A DNA stretch of 64,000 bases from positions 49,914,592 to 49,978,591 of the forward strand of contig OY743182.1 of NCBI GenBank assembly GCA_963555705.1, given 5' to 3'. Position 1 is the first letter of the stretch; every line of letters starts with the position of its first letter. Shown in pieces: positions 1-11,629 of this stretch. Position numbers and translations under genes: made by a program. Origin of the DNA: Ligustrum vulgare. Its lineage: Eukaryota > Streptophyta > Magnoliopsida > Lamiales > Oleaceae. Below the pieces are notes generated by a model. That model saw only the letters and a list, made by a program, of their open reading frames with translations. It ran no database searches and had not been told where the DNA came from.

Positions 1-699
1 GTGAAAATTAATCAAGCATGGGTAATTTCTCTCACATATGTAAAGTCAAGTGAAATTTTAGCTAATCCACTAATCAAGCTTTTTGTAAGAGTCAGTAAGA
101 TCAACATATGTGGTTGAAACTCCTTGATTAAAAAGACTCACTAATGATGACAACATTAGCTATCTATACTAAACAAGTATATTAAGATTCAAAAGGTAAA
201 AATAAATCATTCTATAAGTGGATAGTTGCAACGTTATAAATTGAAACCCTACGATCCCTATCCTTAATAAATAGTGCTGGTTTTTATAGTAGGAGGGTTG
301 AGTTTATTAAACTCTTAATTATTATAAATGTAACAAAAATATTGAAAGAATTTCACATATATGAATTTAAAGGTGGTGCCGTCTCAATAGAGAGTTAGAG
401 TTTCTCTCTTAAAAGTTCAAAGATTAGGATAAGTGTTAAGATGAACATGAGAAACATTGACACTTGTGTGTGTGTTTTCACGGGTATTGTTATAAAGAAT
501 ATATGGTTTAAAGCTTACACATTACCTGAAAATTCGATAGAACTCTGTGAGGATTACACTATGGTTAGATTCAAATCTCGAAAGATATCTAATCCTTATG
601 TATAAGTGTTGCTAGTTTGAATTTGTGATCAATATAATCTTGAACAAGTGGATGATTGTTATGTATATTTGTTCAAAATCATAATTGAGCCTCAAAAGG

Positions 700-1185
700 G
701 GATGATATATGAAGGACTTGAATTAGAATTTGCTTACAAATATGCCCAATCGATCACTTGGGAAATTTGATAGGTGCTTGTCGCACTAAATCAAACCAGG
801 GGACAAAACCAAAACCAAGCAATCGCTTGACTACTCGCTTAGGCCTTTTTTTGGACTGTTATGCTGAAAATTAACATCAAGCGAATCCCTTGGTTGAAAG
901 ATCATAGTTGTTAGGCTAAACTTTCAAAATTGGTTTTGACACATTTTCATGAAAAGTTATCAACCTTTTCATGAATGGTTGGCTTGATTTCGTGGTGTAT
1001 AATTGCATATCTATAAATAGGAGTTAGATCATCACTCCAACTTACTTAAAAATTCAATATATGCACTTTGATTGAATTAAATTCACTTGATACGAGTTCA
1101 AAGCTCCGTGTTGTTTTCACTCAAGTTCTTAAAGAATCACTTTGTACTTTAATTTATTCTTCTTCATGACTTGATTAATCCTACA
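700..1185 (+). repeat. Probable left part of an older LTR, split by the large Copia element
   Basis: This stretch has a TATA-like run (tctataaatagg, about 1010-1021) followed by pyrimidine-rich sequence, as in the U3/R part of a plant LTR. Its continuation seems to lie beyond the Copia insertion at 19148-19306, which ends in CCCCAACA, a normal LTR end. I could not find the start of this LTR or a target-site duplication in the window, so the left boundary is a guess. Positions 1-700 hold nothing I recognise. Confidence 0.35.
1181..1185. repeat. Target-site duplication CTACA, left copy
   Basis: CTACA lies directly before the TGTTGACC start of the 5' LTR. The same five bases follow the 3' LTR at 19143-19147. 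A 5-bp duplication is normal for an LTR retrotransposon and fixes both ends of the element. Confidence 0.9.
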
Positions 1186-1386
1186 TGTTGACCTATGACT
1201 ATTCACGTATATATTGTTTTGATTATAATAAACAAGATTTCCTGTATTATTAATGGTTTCAATTCTTGAGTTTTATCATATATGTGTCATTTGAATACTC
1301 CGAGATCAAAATCGTCATCCATTGAAGTACAAAGCAATCATAAAAGAGATTTGAGGTGAACAAGATCGTCGAAGACCGAAGATTAA

Positions 1387-2234
1387 GCCCCCGTTCTATT
1401 TGCTGTTTTGATGTCGTTTTCTGTTTTTATTTTCGAAAACGCTAAAAACGCGTTCTCTTTACCATTTTCGAAAACGCATTTTGAAAAACAAAAAAAAAAA
1501 AAATTTTGTACACAAAACGCAAAATGCCCAAAACCTCGTTTTGGGCGTTTTGTGTGTATTTCGACAAAAAATGTCCAAAACGCGGAAAACGCGTTTTGGG
1601 TTTTTTTTTTTTTTTAAATTATCTTAACTTAGAACTAAGCTTAATATAAACTTTTTATTTTTTTATTACTTTTTTTAGAATTATCCAAACTTGGAACTAA
1701 GCCTAAATAATTTTATTTTATTTTATTTTTTTATTTTTTATTTTTTAGAATTATCCTAACTTGAAACTAAGTTTAAATAAAGTTTTATTGAATTTAATAT
1801 CAACATTACAAAAAAAAAAATTAAGTGAGAATTCTTGTTATTATATTTCAAAAAATGCACTGATAAATGGACTCTGGTGGTTCTGAAAGAACTTGCATTT
1901 TCTGAATTTTAATAGAAGTATAGCTTTTTCAAATCCTGAACCTGACCAAGCTGTATTAATATAGACTCTTAATGCTTACATTAATGTGTTGCATGTAACC
2001 ATGTTTTCAGTGTATTGTGAAAGTAAATTTGAATTTGAATTAGTAGTATTCTGCAAGCAAATTAATTAAAAATAGTTTAAGTAGTATTCTGCAAAATTTC
2101 AAACAGAACGTATTTTCCAGCTTTTCATTTTCAAAAACAGTTTTCAGAAATGACAAACCAAACGCGTTTTCAGCAAATTTGAAAACAAAAATGAAAATAG
2201 GAAATACAAAATAAAATACAAACAGAACGCCACC
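1387..2234. mobile_element. Harbinger/Tourist-type MITE inside the 5' LTR
   Basis: The 3' LTR of the host element reads straight through this point, while the 5' LTR has 848 extra bases flanked by TAA (1384-1386 and 2235-2237). The ends are imperfect inverted repeats: the left starts GCCCCCGTTCTATTTG and the right, on the other strand, GGTGGCGTTCTGTTTG. A 3-bp TAA duplication and G/C-rich terminal repeats fit the PIF/Harbinger superfamily. It encodes no transposase. Inside, both arms carry further inverted copies of GTTTTC/GAAAAC runs. Confidence 0.8.
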
Positions 2235-2445
2235 TAAAACTTTAGAAGATTTATATTGAACAATTTCAACTTATTTGTAAAGGTATCGACTCATCAATTT
2301 TTAGCAAGTCCATAAAGCTCAAAATTATTTCTAACAATCATTATTTGCATAAAAATGATTTTTCAAATCATAACATGAAATAGATTTTGGAAAAATAAAC
2401 TTTTTGATATAAAAATAAAAATTTCAAATTTTACTATTTCGGTCG

Positions 2446-2582
2446 ACCGAAACTCTCTTGATCGATCGAAAGTAGGATCAACCGAAACATGTTTGCTCAA
2501 CCGAAAGTTTAACGGCTCAAATAGTGTAACGGCTAGTTTTGAACTTTCGGTCGACCGAAAGTGTAGAAATGGTCGACCGAAA
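2446..2582. promoter_or_regulatory. Cluster of GGTCGACC palindromes upstream of the LTR TATA box
   Basis: The palindrome TTTCGGTCGACCGAAA occurs at about 2447 and 2544, with a half-degenerate copy at about 2571 and diverged relatives between them (tcgatcgaaa, tcaaccgaaa). The cluster lies 25-160 bp upstream of the TATA box at 2607 and recurs in the 3' LTR. A protein-binding role is my inference. Confidence 0.5.
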
Positions 2583-2606
2583 CTTCTTGCAGCTCATTTT
2601 CTTGAT

Positions 2607-2616
2607 TTATAAATAG
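2607..2616 (+). promoter_or_regulatory. TATA box of the outer Copia LTR
   Basis: TTATAAATAG is kept at the matching place in both LTRs (18221-18230 in the other). It is the only strong TATA motif in the right half of the LTR and should set the start of the genomic RNA about 30 bases downstream. Confidence 0.6.
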
Positions 2617-3544
2617 TCATTTCTCTTGCATTCAATAAAACCAACTTACAAGAGCATTTAAGAGAGAAAATTATTGAGAAAATCATTTGAACTTACTTTG
2701 TTTTACATTCTATTTCATTTATTGCAAAGAATTTCTTGATTGATCAAAACTTTTCATATCTTTATCAAGAATTCTATTTTTTAGAAAACTCAATACTTTT
2801 ACTTCATTATTGATCATTGATTGAGTTCATCATCACCAAACACTTATTGAAGTGTAAATATCTCTTCATACTTAACTAAATATTATTTGGAAAGAGAGAT
2901 CATTAGTTGAAAATTTTTGATTCAAGCAAAACTATCTCATATCATTTTTCAAAGTTTTCATAAACACTTGAACTTTAAATATTTGCTATATATTGAAGTG
3001 TTATCCTAAAACTCTCAAGATACTTGACTTGATCATATCATTTGTTAAGAGAGTTTATTCAATTGTAAAATTCTCCTTTGTATTTTGCTTATGGTTTCGA
3101 GATCCTTGTGAAAACTCGATTGTAAATGATAGGTGCTCCTTGTTGTAAAGTCACCTAAGGATTCGACACTCCTTGTTGTAAGTTATCAATATAGTGGATT
3201 TGGCCTTGCTCGTGACGGAGAGCTCGGTAACGGAGGACGTAGATCACGTTGGTTGATCGAACCTCCCTAAATCGCGTTTGCATTCTCTTATCCCTTTTAC
3301 TTACTTACATTGCACTTACTCTATTCTATCATTTTATATTGTGCAACACTATATCTAAGTACTATACTTGCTTTATCAATTAAGTTTACACATTTATATC
3401 ACACTACATTGATAATTAAGTTACTTGCAACACTAAGTGCTCATACTTGTACCCATTGATTTTTTAAGTTTAAGATTATTTATCGAAAAAAGTTTTATAA
3501 ACTAATTTACCCCCCTCTTGGTTAGTTTATCTTGGGCTAACAAT

Positions 3545-3556
3545 TGGTATCAGAGC
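3545..3556 (+). other. Primer binding site, initiator tRNA-Met type
   Basis: TGGTATCAGAGC begins two bases after the 5' LTR. This is the standard Copia primer binding site complementary to the 3' end of plant initiator methionine tRNA. Confidence 0.9.
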
Positions 3557-3594
3557 TTAGGAACTCTTTCTTTTAGATTTTACTATTTAGAGTT

Positions 3595-4991
3595 ATGGCT
3601 AACCAAAATATTGAAGGTCATTCTACTAATCGTCCTCTATTGTTTGATGGTACTAATTATAATTATTGAAAAACTAGAATAATGATTTTTATTCAATCCA
3701 TTAATTATAATATTTGGGATGTCATTGAATCCGGTCCTCATGAGCTTACTAAGGTTATTAAGGTTGATGGAAAACCGGATATAACTATTTCAAAACCTAA
3801 GGAAGAACATGATGAGATGATAAAAGAAAATTGTCTTTAAATGCTAGAGCCAAAAATCTTCTCTATTGTGCACTTAGTATTAATGAATTTAATCGTATTA
3901 GCACATGTGATTCCGCACACGATATTTGGCATGCTTTAGAAGTCACACACATGGGAACAAATAAAGTTAAAGAAACAAAAATAAATCTTTTGTATAAAAA
4001 TTTTGAAAATTTCTTCATGAAATAAGATGAACCCATTGCTAGCATGATTACTAGATTTACCGATATTGTTAATGGTCTTAAGGGCTTTGATCGAAAATTT
4101 TTTAATGGTGAACTTGTTAGCAAAATGCTTAGGTCACTCTCGGAAGATTGGAACTCATTGAGAATGTTGATAGAAAACACCCAAGATGTCAACACATATC
4201 CCTTGGAAGAGCTTTATGGAACATTGATGACATATGAGCTAAATCATGCTGAGACAAAAGAAAAGTCTAGAAAAGCAAAAGATGAAGAAATGAAGGATCC
4301 TCATAGGAGACAAATTACCTTAAAGTCATCAAATGATGAAGAAGCCTCAAACTCTAACAAGAGTGATGAGGAACTCGATGATCCTATTCTCCTAGTCAAG
4401 AAGTGGAAAGCCTTTCGCAACAACCATAGATTTCAAAAGAAATAAGACAAAGGTGAAGAGAAAAAGATTATTTGCTATGATTGTAACAAACCCGGTCACA
4501 AAAGAACCAAATGTCCCAACAAGAGAAAATTCCTCAAAAAGAAATCTCTACAAGCTACTTGGGATGATAGTGATGATGAGCAAGATGAAAGTGAAAGGCA
4601 AGATGAAGTTGCAAACATGTACTTCATGGTCATTGAAGATGAGGTAAATACTAATGACATTCCCTCCTATGATGAATTATTTGCCTCATATGAAGAAATG
4701 ATTGAAGTTTTTGAAAAACTTGTTCTTAAACATTCCACTCTTAAAAAGCAATACATTTTGTTAAAAAATGAAGCCGAAAAGAATTTTGAAATACAAAAGG
4801 ATATTGAAAAGAAGTATCTTGATCAAAATGCTTTGATAGTAGAAAACCTCTCTCTAAAAGAAAAAAATTTAGATTTAACATTCATTGTTCACAAATTCAC
4901 TCAAGGGAGGAAAAATTTTGAACTAATACTTGGTAAACAACAATGTGTTTTTGATAAAGGAGGAGTTGGATACAAACCATTTTTGAAATAA
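3595..4991 (+). pseudogene. gag: gag of the outer Copia element, broken
   Basis: The reading frame starts at ATG 3595 with residues MANQNIEGHS, matching the start of gag in the nested minus-strand copy (MANHNLEGHS). Codon 25 is TGA (3667) where the other copy has Trp. A frameshift lies before about 3831; after it one frame runs to 4991 with in-frame stops at 4023 and 4443. The middle is the UBN2-type capsid region of Copia gag. A zinc knuckle of the CX2CX4HX4C type is encoded at 4473-4514 (CYDCNKPGHKRTKC). The C-terminal part (from about 4680) is Glu/Lys-rich and probably coiled coil. Product: virus-like particle protein binding the element RNA. At least three stops and one frameshift make it non-functional. 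Confidence 0.85.
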
Positions 4992-5072
4992 AAATCTACC
5001 AAAAATACTTTTGTTAAAGCTTCTACTTCTTATTCCTTTCATTAAAACACTTTTGTCAAAACATCAGCTACT

Positions 5073-5477
5073 TGTAGCTTTTGTAATAGAAGAAGTGGGC
5101 ATGTAGCTTTTAATTGTTTAGTGAAAAAGAAACTACACTTTAAAGAAAGACATAAGAGGGTTCAAGGAACTAACTATCAAGGACCCAAAATTATGTGGGT
5201 ACCAAGAAGTCAAAAATTAAGTCATGTTTTGTAAGTATCAACAAAAGTAAATAGCAATTGGTTCTTGGATAGTGGTTGCTCAAAGCACATGACTGGAGAT
5301 AAATCACTCTTATCAAGATTCAAAAGAAAAGATGGAGGTCATATCACTTTTGGAGATAATGTCAAAGGAAAAATTATTGGCATTGAAAATATTGGTATTC
5401 ATCTCTCTCCCTCTATTGAAAATGTTTTATTAGTAGATAATCTCAAACATAATTTGCTAAGTATTAGTCAATTATGA
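5073..5477 (+). pseudogene. pol: Protease region of Copia pol, with upstream knuckle-like motif
   Basis: A second Cys/His cluster (CX2CX5HX4C, 5073-5117) precedes the protease and has one residue more than a standard zinc knuckle. The protease shows the Copia signature W-F-L-D-S-G-C-S-K-H-M-T, with Asp-Ser-Gly as the active site (around 5265). The segment ends at a TGA at 5475 inside the sequence I-S-Q-L, after which the same frame continues into the integrase region, so this is a point-mutation stop. The enzyme would cleave the Gag-Pol polyprotein. Confidence 0.82.
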
Positions 5478-6562
5478 GATAAAGGTTATCTTATTAAATT
5501 TGATTCTTCTAGATGTCTTATCAAAGATGCTACATCGAAAGAGGTATTGTTCATAGGAAGCCGAAGTAAAGATGTTTATATCATCAACATTGAATTTGAG
5601 AAAGAATTAAAATGTTTGTCAAGTTTTAAAGATGACACTTGGTTATGGCATAGAAGATTAGGTCATGTTAGTATGGATCTTATTTCAAAAATATCCAAAA
5701 ATTTCTTTGTCAAAGGCCTAACAAGTTTGAAATTTGAAAATGATAAAATTTGTGATACTTGTCAATTTGGAAAACAAACCAAAAGTTATTTAAAAAATAA
5801 ACAATTTTCTTCCACCATAAAACCATTACAACTTCTTCACATGGATCTTTTTGGACCATCTAAAACCGCAAGTTTAAGTGGTAAATACTATGCTTTTGTC
5901 ATTGTTGATAATTTCTTAAGATTTACTTGGGTTTTATTTTTAAATTTGAAAAATGAAGCTTTAAATGCATTTAAACATTTTTGCAAAATGGTTCAAAATG
6001 AAAAGGGATATTCTATTACAACTATAAGAAGTGACCATGGTGGAGAATTTGATAACATGGCTTTTGATGAATTTTGCAAGATAAATGGGTATGAACATAA
6101 TTTCTCGGCTCCTAGAACTCCTCAACAAAATGGTGTAGTAGAAAGGAAAAATCGCATATTGCAAGAAATGGCTAGGACCATGCTAAATGAAAATAACTTA
6201 CCAAAATATTTTTGGGCCGAAGCCGTTAACACTGCCTGCTATATTATAAATAGAGTTTTAGTAAGTCGAAAGAAAACTAAAACTCCTTATGAGCTTTGGA
6301 AAAATAGAATTCCCAATATCGGGTATTTTAAGGTTTTTGGTGTTAAATGCTTTGTTCTTAATACAAAAGAAAACTTGGGAAAATTTGATTCAAAATCCGA
6401 TGTTTGAATTTTTCTTGGTTATTCATCCACTAGCAAATCTTATAGAATTTTTAACAAAAGAACTCTAGTAGTGGAAGAATCCGTACATATTACTTTTGAT
6501 GAAACTAATTCTCTTGATCAAGAGAAAGGTGTTGATGTAGGTTTGGAAATTCCTTTGAGGAA
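5478..6562 (+). pseudogene. pol: Integrase region of Copia pol
   Basis: In the same frame as the protease. The N-terminal zinc-binding HHCC domain is visible (LWHRRLGHVS followed by CDTCQFGKQ, about 5640-5780). The catalytic core follows with its three acidic residues: Asp in HMDLFGP, Asp in IRSDHGGEF, and Glu in QQNGVVERKNR. The GKYYAFVIVDNFLRFTWV block is typical. A TGA at 6405 interrupts the conserved motif before IFLGYSS, and a frameshift lies before 6563, since the reverse transcriptase is read in another frame. It would insert the cDNA into the host genome. Confidence 0.88.
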
Positions 6563-7597
6563 ATGAATATTCAAGATCAAAGCAATGAAATATCCAAAGA
6601 CAATGAAGAAAAAGACTTGGAAGAACCAACTCCTCAACAAGAAGAAGGAACATCTTCCAAAAACTCAAGTGATCTAACACTTTCTATCGAATGGAGATTT
6701 GCTCAATCTCACCCAAAAGAGCTCATAATTGGTGATCCTTCAAAAGGGGTAAGTACTAGAAACTCTACTAAAGGATTCTTAAATACTTGTGCCTTTATTT
6801 CTCAAATTGAACCAAAGAATTTTAAAGAAGCCAAGTTCAATGAGTTTTGGATTCTTGCAATGCAAGAAGAACTAAATCAATTTGAAAGAAATCACGTTTG
6901 GGATTTAGTTGATAGACCAAATGATCAAACCGTTATTGGTACAAAATGGGTTTTTCAAAACAAAAAGGATGAACACGGTATAATTGTGCGTAACAAGGCT
7001 AGATTAGTGGCCCAATGTTACAATCAAGAAGAAGGCATTGACTTTGAAGAAACTTTTGCATCGGTTGCTAGACTAGAATTCATTCGTATGATTCTTGCCT
7101 TTGCTTGTCATAAAGGTTTTACTCTTTATCAAATGGATGTCAAATGTGCATTTTTAAATGGTTTTATTCAAGAAGAAGTCTATGTTGAACAACCTCCCGG
7201 TTTCAAAAATCATAAATTTCCGGATAATGTTTTTAAACTAAGAAAGACTCTATATGGTTTAAAACAAGCTCCTAGAGCTTGGTATGAAAGATTGAGTAAA
7301 TTTATTATTTCAAATGACTTTCAAATGGGAAATGCAGATACTACACTTTTTATCAAAACCAAAAAGGAAGACATGATTGTTGTACAAATTTATGTTGATG
7401 ATATCATTTTTGGTGCAACTAATGTGTCTCTTTGTGAAGAATTTTTAAAATGTATGAGCAATGAATTCGAAATGAGCATGATGGGAGAGTTAAATTCTTC
7501 CTCGGGCTTCAAATCAAACAAACTAGTGAAGGAATATTCATTAGTCAAACCAAGTACATTGTGGATATGCCGAAAAAGTTTGAGATGGAAAACTTGA
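6563..7597 (+). pseudogene. pol: Reverse transcriptase region of Copia pol
   Basis: All the main Copia RT blocks are readable: [33 protein letters not shown], the first catalytic Asp in [43 protein letters not shown], and the YVDD active site in [11 protein letters not shown]. After about 7490 the frame shifts by one near the place where a GLQI-type motif is expected; the next domain is read in a different frame with a short overlap. The sequence is otherwise well preserved, which suggests a fairly young element. Confidence 0.9.
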
Positions 7598-8341
7598 AGC
7601 CAATGAGTACTTCAATCAAATTGGACAAAGATGATAAAGACACTTGCATTGACATTACAAAATATCGAGGTATGATTGGATCCTTTCTTTACTTAACCGC
7701 AAGTAGACCAGATATTATATTTAGTGTGTGCTTATGTGCTAGATTTCAATCCAATCCTAAAGAATCTCATCTAAGTGCCTTAAAACGTATTTTTAGATAT
7801 TTATGCGGGATTAGAACTTTGGGACTTTTGTATCCAAAACGCACTCATATTGATCTTATAAATTATTCGGATGCTGATTGGGCCGGATGCACAGTTGATA
7901 GAAAAAGCACAAGTGGAACTTGTCACTTTCTAGGATTTGCACTTGTGTTATGGTTTAGCAAGAAACAAAATTCCGTTGCACTATCTAGTATCTACCGTCG
8001 AGGCCGAATATATCTTGGCCGCTAGTTGTTGTGCTCAATTTTTGTGAATGAAACAAACTCTTAGTATTTATCACTTGATTTTTGAAAATGCTCCTATTAT
8101 GTGTGATAACACTAGTGCTATAAATTTGTCAAAAAATCCCATCTTGCACTCTCACACTAAGCATATTGAAATTCAACATCATTTTCTTAGAGATCATGTG
8201 CAAAAATATGACATTTACTTGGAATTTGTTAGTACCGAAAAACAATTGGCCGATATTTTTACTAAACCTATAGCTCATGATAGATTTTCATATATTCGAA
8301 GAGGATTGGATATTATTGATGAAAATGATATTTATGGCTAA
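7561..8341 (+). pseudogene. pol: RNase H region of Copia pol
   Basis: Read from about 7561 with MSTSIKLDKDD and SRPDIIFSVCLCARFQS, then the Copia RNase H motif SDADWAGCTVDRKSTSG (about 7870-7920) and KQNSVALSS. A frameshift near 7990-8045 moves the last part to another frame, where CDNTSAINLSKNPI, HTKHIEIQHHFLRDHV and ADIFTKPI close the domain. The stop at 8339 ends pol. It would degrade the RNA strand of the replication intermediate. Confidence 0.88.
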
Positions 8342-8997
8342 ATTTACAATATATATGTGTTTTAATTGTAATATATGCAAAAATTTGATTTTTGAGCATT
8401 TCGGCCGACATGAATTTTTCGGTCGTCCGAAAGGTGACTTTCGGTTGAACAAATTGTTCATCCGAAACATGTTTCAGTCGACCTAATGTACGACCGAAAG
8501 TAAATTTTCGGTCAACCATTACACAACCGAACCCTCCTGCAGCTACCTGGTTTGAAACCTGCAGAGTTTCGGTCGACCGACAAAAACTTTCGGTCGACCG
8601 AAAGTTACGAGGATTCAGGGTTTTAAAACATGAAATTCATCCCCAAATTCATTCCAAAACCCTAATTCCGCATTTCCCTCTCCCTATTCACTCCCTAATC
8701 CATCATATTTCATCAAATTACTTCAAAGAATCCACAAATTCGTGTTCCCCATCATCATCTCTATCAAATCTTTGATTTTTTTCCTTCAAAATTCGTCCAA
8801 AATCATCAAAACCCTACACTTTGGGCAAATCACGAAAATTTCAAAATTTTCTCTTTTTAAATTGATTTCACTCCATCCAAATCACCATTCTATCCTTACA
8901 ATCTTGATTTCTATTCATTTTCAATGATCTCCAACCGTTTTTACCTAACATTTTCAAGAAATTCTATTGTTTCCTTCAAAAATCTTGAAAATTCACA
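8342..8997 (+). other. Non-coding internal region between pol and the additional ORF
   Basis: No coding sequence is supported. The stretch at 8400-8610 has another cluster of the GGTCGACC-type palindromes, including TTTCGGTCGACCG at 8569 and a full TTTCGGTCGACCGAAA at 8588. The rest is pyrimidine-rich leader-like sequence running to ATG 8998. Confidence 0.5.
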
Positions 8998-9063
8998 ATG
9001 CCTCCAAAGAAGAGATCGAAGAAAGGCGAAACAAGCTTATCGAATGTTGAGGAACGTACACCC

Positions 9064-10762
9064 TGTTAGCCCAAGAGTAAACTAACCAAGAGGGGGGTGA
9101 ATTGGTTTATAAAACTTTTTCGATAAATAATATCAAACTTAAAAAAATCAATAGGTATAAGTATGAGCACTTAGTGTTGCAAGTAACTTAACTATCAATG
9201 TAGTGTGCTATAAATGTGTAAACTTAATTGATAAAGCAAGTATAGCACTTAGATATAGTGTTGCACAATATAAATTGATAGAATAGAGTAAGTAAAATGT
9301 AAGTAAGTAAAAGGGATAAGAGAATGCAAACGCGATTTAAGGAGGTTCAATCAACCAACGTGATCTACGTCCCCCGTTACCGAGCTCTCCGTCACGAGTA
9401 AGGCCAAATCCACTACATTGGTAACTTACAACAAGGAGTACCAAATCCTTAAGTGACTTACAACAAGGAGCACTTATCCTTAGGTGACTTACAACAAGGA
9501 GCACCTACCCTTAACCAACAATCGAGTTTTCACAAGGCTCTCGAAACCACAAGATATAATGAATTAAATTTACAATTGAAATAACTCTCTTGACAAATGA
9601 TATACTCAAATTAAGTACCGAGAGAGTTAGGCTAACACTTCAATAGATAGCAATGAATTAAGCTCGAGTGTTAGAGAAAAACTTTGATGCAAATGATAAT
9701 GAAAAGTTCAATGCAATCAAACAAAGTTTTTCAAATAATCTCTTGTTAAAATATTGAATCAAATTAAGTACCAAGAGATGCCACACTTGAATAATTAACA
9801 AAAAGTTAAGTTCAAAGTGTTTAGGCAATGGAACTTTGATTAATCAAATGATAATGAAAAATGTAGCACAAATAGTCAAAGTTCCTTAATTGGAATTTCT
9901 CTCTTTTAAAAGATTAACACAAGTTTAGAACAAAGAGAGACTTACACTTCAATTCCATTATGGTGTGAAGATGTTGAAGAAGTTTAAACAATATAAAACC
10001 AAGAATCTTCACAAAACTTTCTTCCAAAAACTTTGATGAATTTTGATAAAATAAAGTTGGATCAATCAAAGTATTCTAACAAAGATAGATAAATATAAAT
10101 CAAGTAATAACAATGAATTTTTTACAAGAAAGCTTCTCTAAAATCTCCTCTTAGTTGTTGAAATGAATGCAAGAGAGAAGGCTATTTATAGAGCAAATTT
10201 TGCACATACTGTCTTTTACGGTCGACCTATCCTGCCATGCGATCGAACTCAATATAGTCGTTGCGAGAAAATAGCTGTTGGATTTCAAAAATAGGCAGTG
10301 CGGTCGACTTGAAAAAATTTGCGGTCGACCTAAAAAATCAGGATTTCAAAATTTTGATTTTTCAAGGTTTTCTGATCAAAGTTTTGAAAAAGATATTTTA
10401 ATGTCTTTAAAAATGTTACTTGAGCTTTATGAAGTGCATTGCCAACTATTGATGCAGTAATCTTACATAAGATTAAAAAGCAATTTGTAAATGCTCAATT
10501 CTTTGTAGGCTTCATTGCTTGGTCTTCATGCTTTCCGACTTGAAATTTGATCTTGAATATCTTCGATTCTTTCTTGATCTTCTTTGCGTCTCATGTGCTT
10601 GATCACATAGTTTTGATTTATATCTTTGATAGACGATTTGAACATTGAATGGTTTGAATATTTATCATTATATGAAACACTTGAAGCATACTTGTTAGCA
10701 ACACAATATATTCTTGTTTGTTATGATCAAAACAATAAGGTCAAGTTGACCATATGTCAACA
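9064..10762 (-). repeat. 3' LTR of the nested Copia element
   Basis: On the plus strand it runs from TGTTAGCCC to ATGTCAACA (1699 bp). It matches the right-hand LTR closely once the solo LTR inserted in that copy is taken out. A TATA-like ctataaatagc on the minus strand lies at about 10183-10193, and GGTCGACC-type sites lie just upstream in its own direction (10210-10330). Confidence 0.88.
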
Positions 10763-11629
10763 ATTTCCCCCTTTTTGATTATGACAAACAAGATGATTTG
10801 TAAAGATAATATAAGTAATTGAAGCGTATAATCAAAACTTAGGGAAATGAGAATAATTGATAAGTTCAATTTTAGTATATATTCCCCCTATCTTATACAA
10901 ACCAATGAGGCATAATCTAGCATATAATATAATCATTTTCATGCAAATAGATTATCCAAAGTCAAGCTAAAAACAAATCATCACCATATTTTCCCCCTTT
11001 TGGCATAAGCAAAAAGGTGACATTTATCCCTTAATCATGAGCATATGTGTGATAAGTATAATAATGGGGCACAAGTAGAATATCTTGATTGTAATCATAT
11101 TCCCCCTTAGTAAAGCATTCCCCCTTAGTAAAACATTTGTAGCTTGAAATGAGTTAAAGGATATAACAATGCACATTGTCAAAGTATTAAAGTATTTTCA
11201 ACTCATTGAATAGGTGGATCATGTGTGGATGAGTTAAAAAGTTTAAAAGTATCAAAACAATTTTGATCAACAATCATATCACTCTTTTAATCAAAGCCAA
11301 AAATAAGTTATCAAAAAGTAATGTAGTTCAAGAGTTAAATGAAGAAAAGATATTTTCAAGTCATTTAGGGATTGAGTATGAAAATTTTTAAATTAAAAAC
11401 AAATCCCTAAGTCTAGCCACTTTCGGTTAAATCATGTATGTAACATAAAATTATGCATAAAACACATATTAGCATCGTATTTCATATTCATACTCATACC
11501 TCTTTTCAGTGTAAGAAATTTTTATGAAGTGCACGAGGTTTTTATCAAATATGTTGATTAATAGATTTCTAAATCATTGATTATTCAAAGCCCAAGAGGT
11601 ATCAAAGAAATTTACCTCATCTTCAATAG
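10763..11629 (-). other. Non-coding 3' internal region of the nested element
   Basis: The polypurine tract (minus-strand AAAAAGGGGGAAA) is at 10764-10776 next to the LTR. Several further AGGGGGAA blocks occur (about 10880, 10990, 11100, 11120), as in the matching region of the outer element (17515-17680). No coding sequence is supported. The junction with the end of gag at about 11600 is where pol has been lost. Confidence 0.6.

Larger units (their letters stand above)
1186..3542 (+). repeat. 5' LTR of the outer Copia element, interrupted by a MITE
   Basis: It starts TGTTGACC and ends GGCTAACA just before the primer binding site. Without the 848-bp MITE and its 3-bp duplication it is about 1.5 kb, close to the 1459-bp 3' LTR. 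It contains GGTCGACC palindromes upstream of a TATA box at 2607-2616. Confidence 0.9.

Noticed and set aside
1408..1617. 69-codon plus-strand frame
   Set aside because: Lies wholly inside the MITE, low complexity, no homology recognised.
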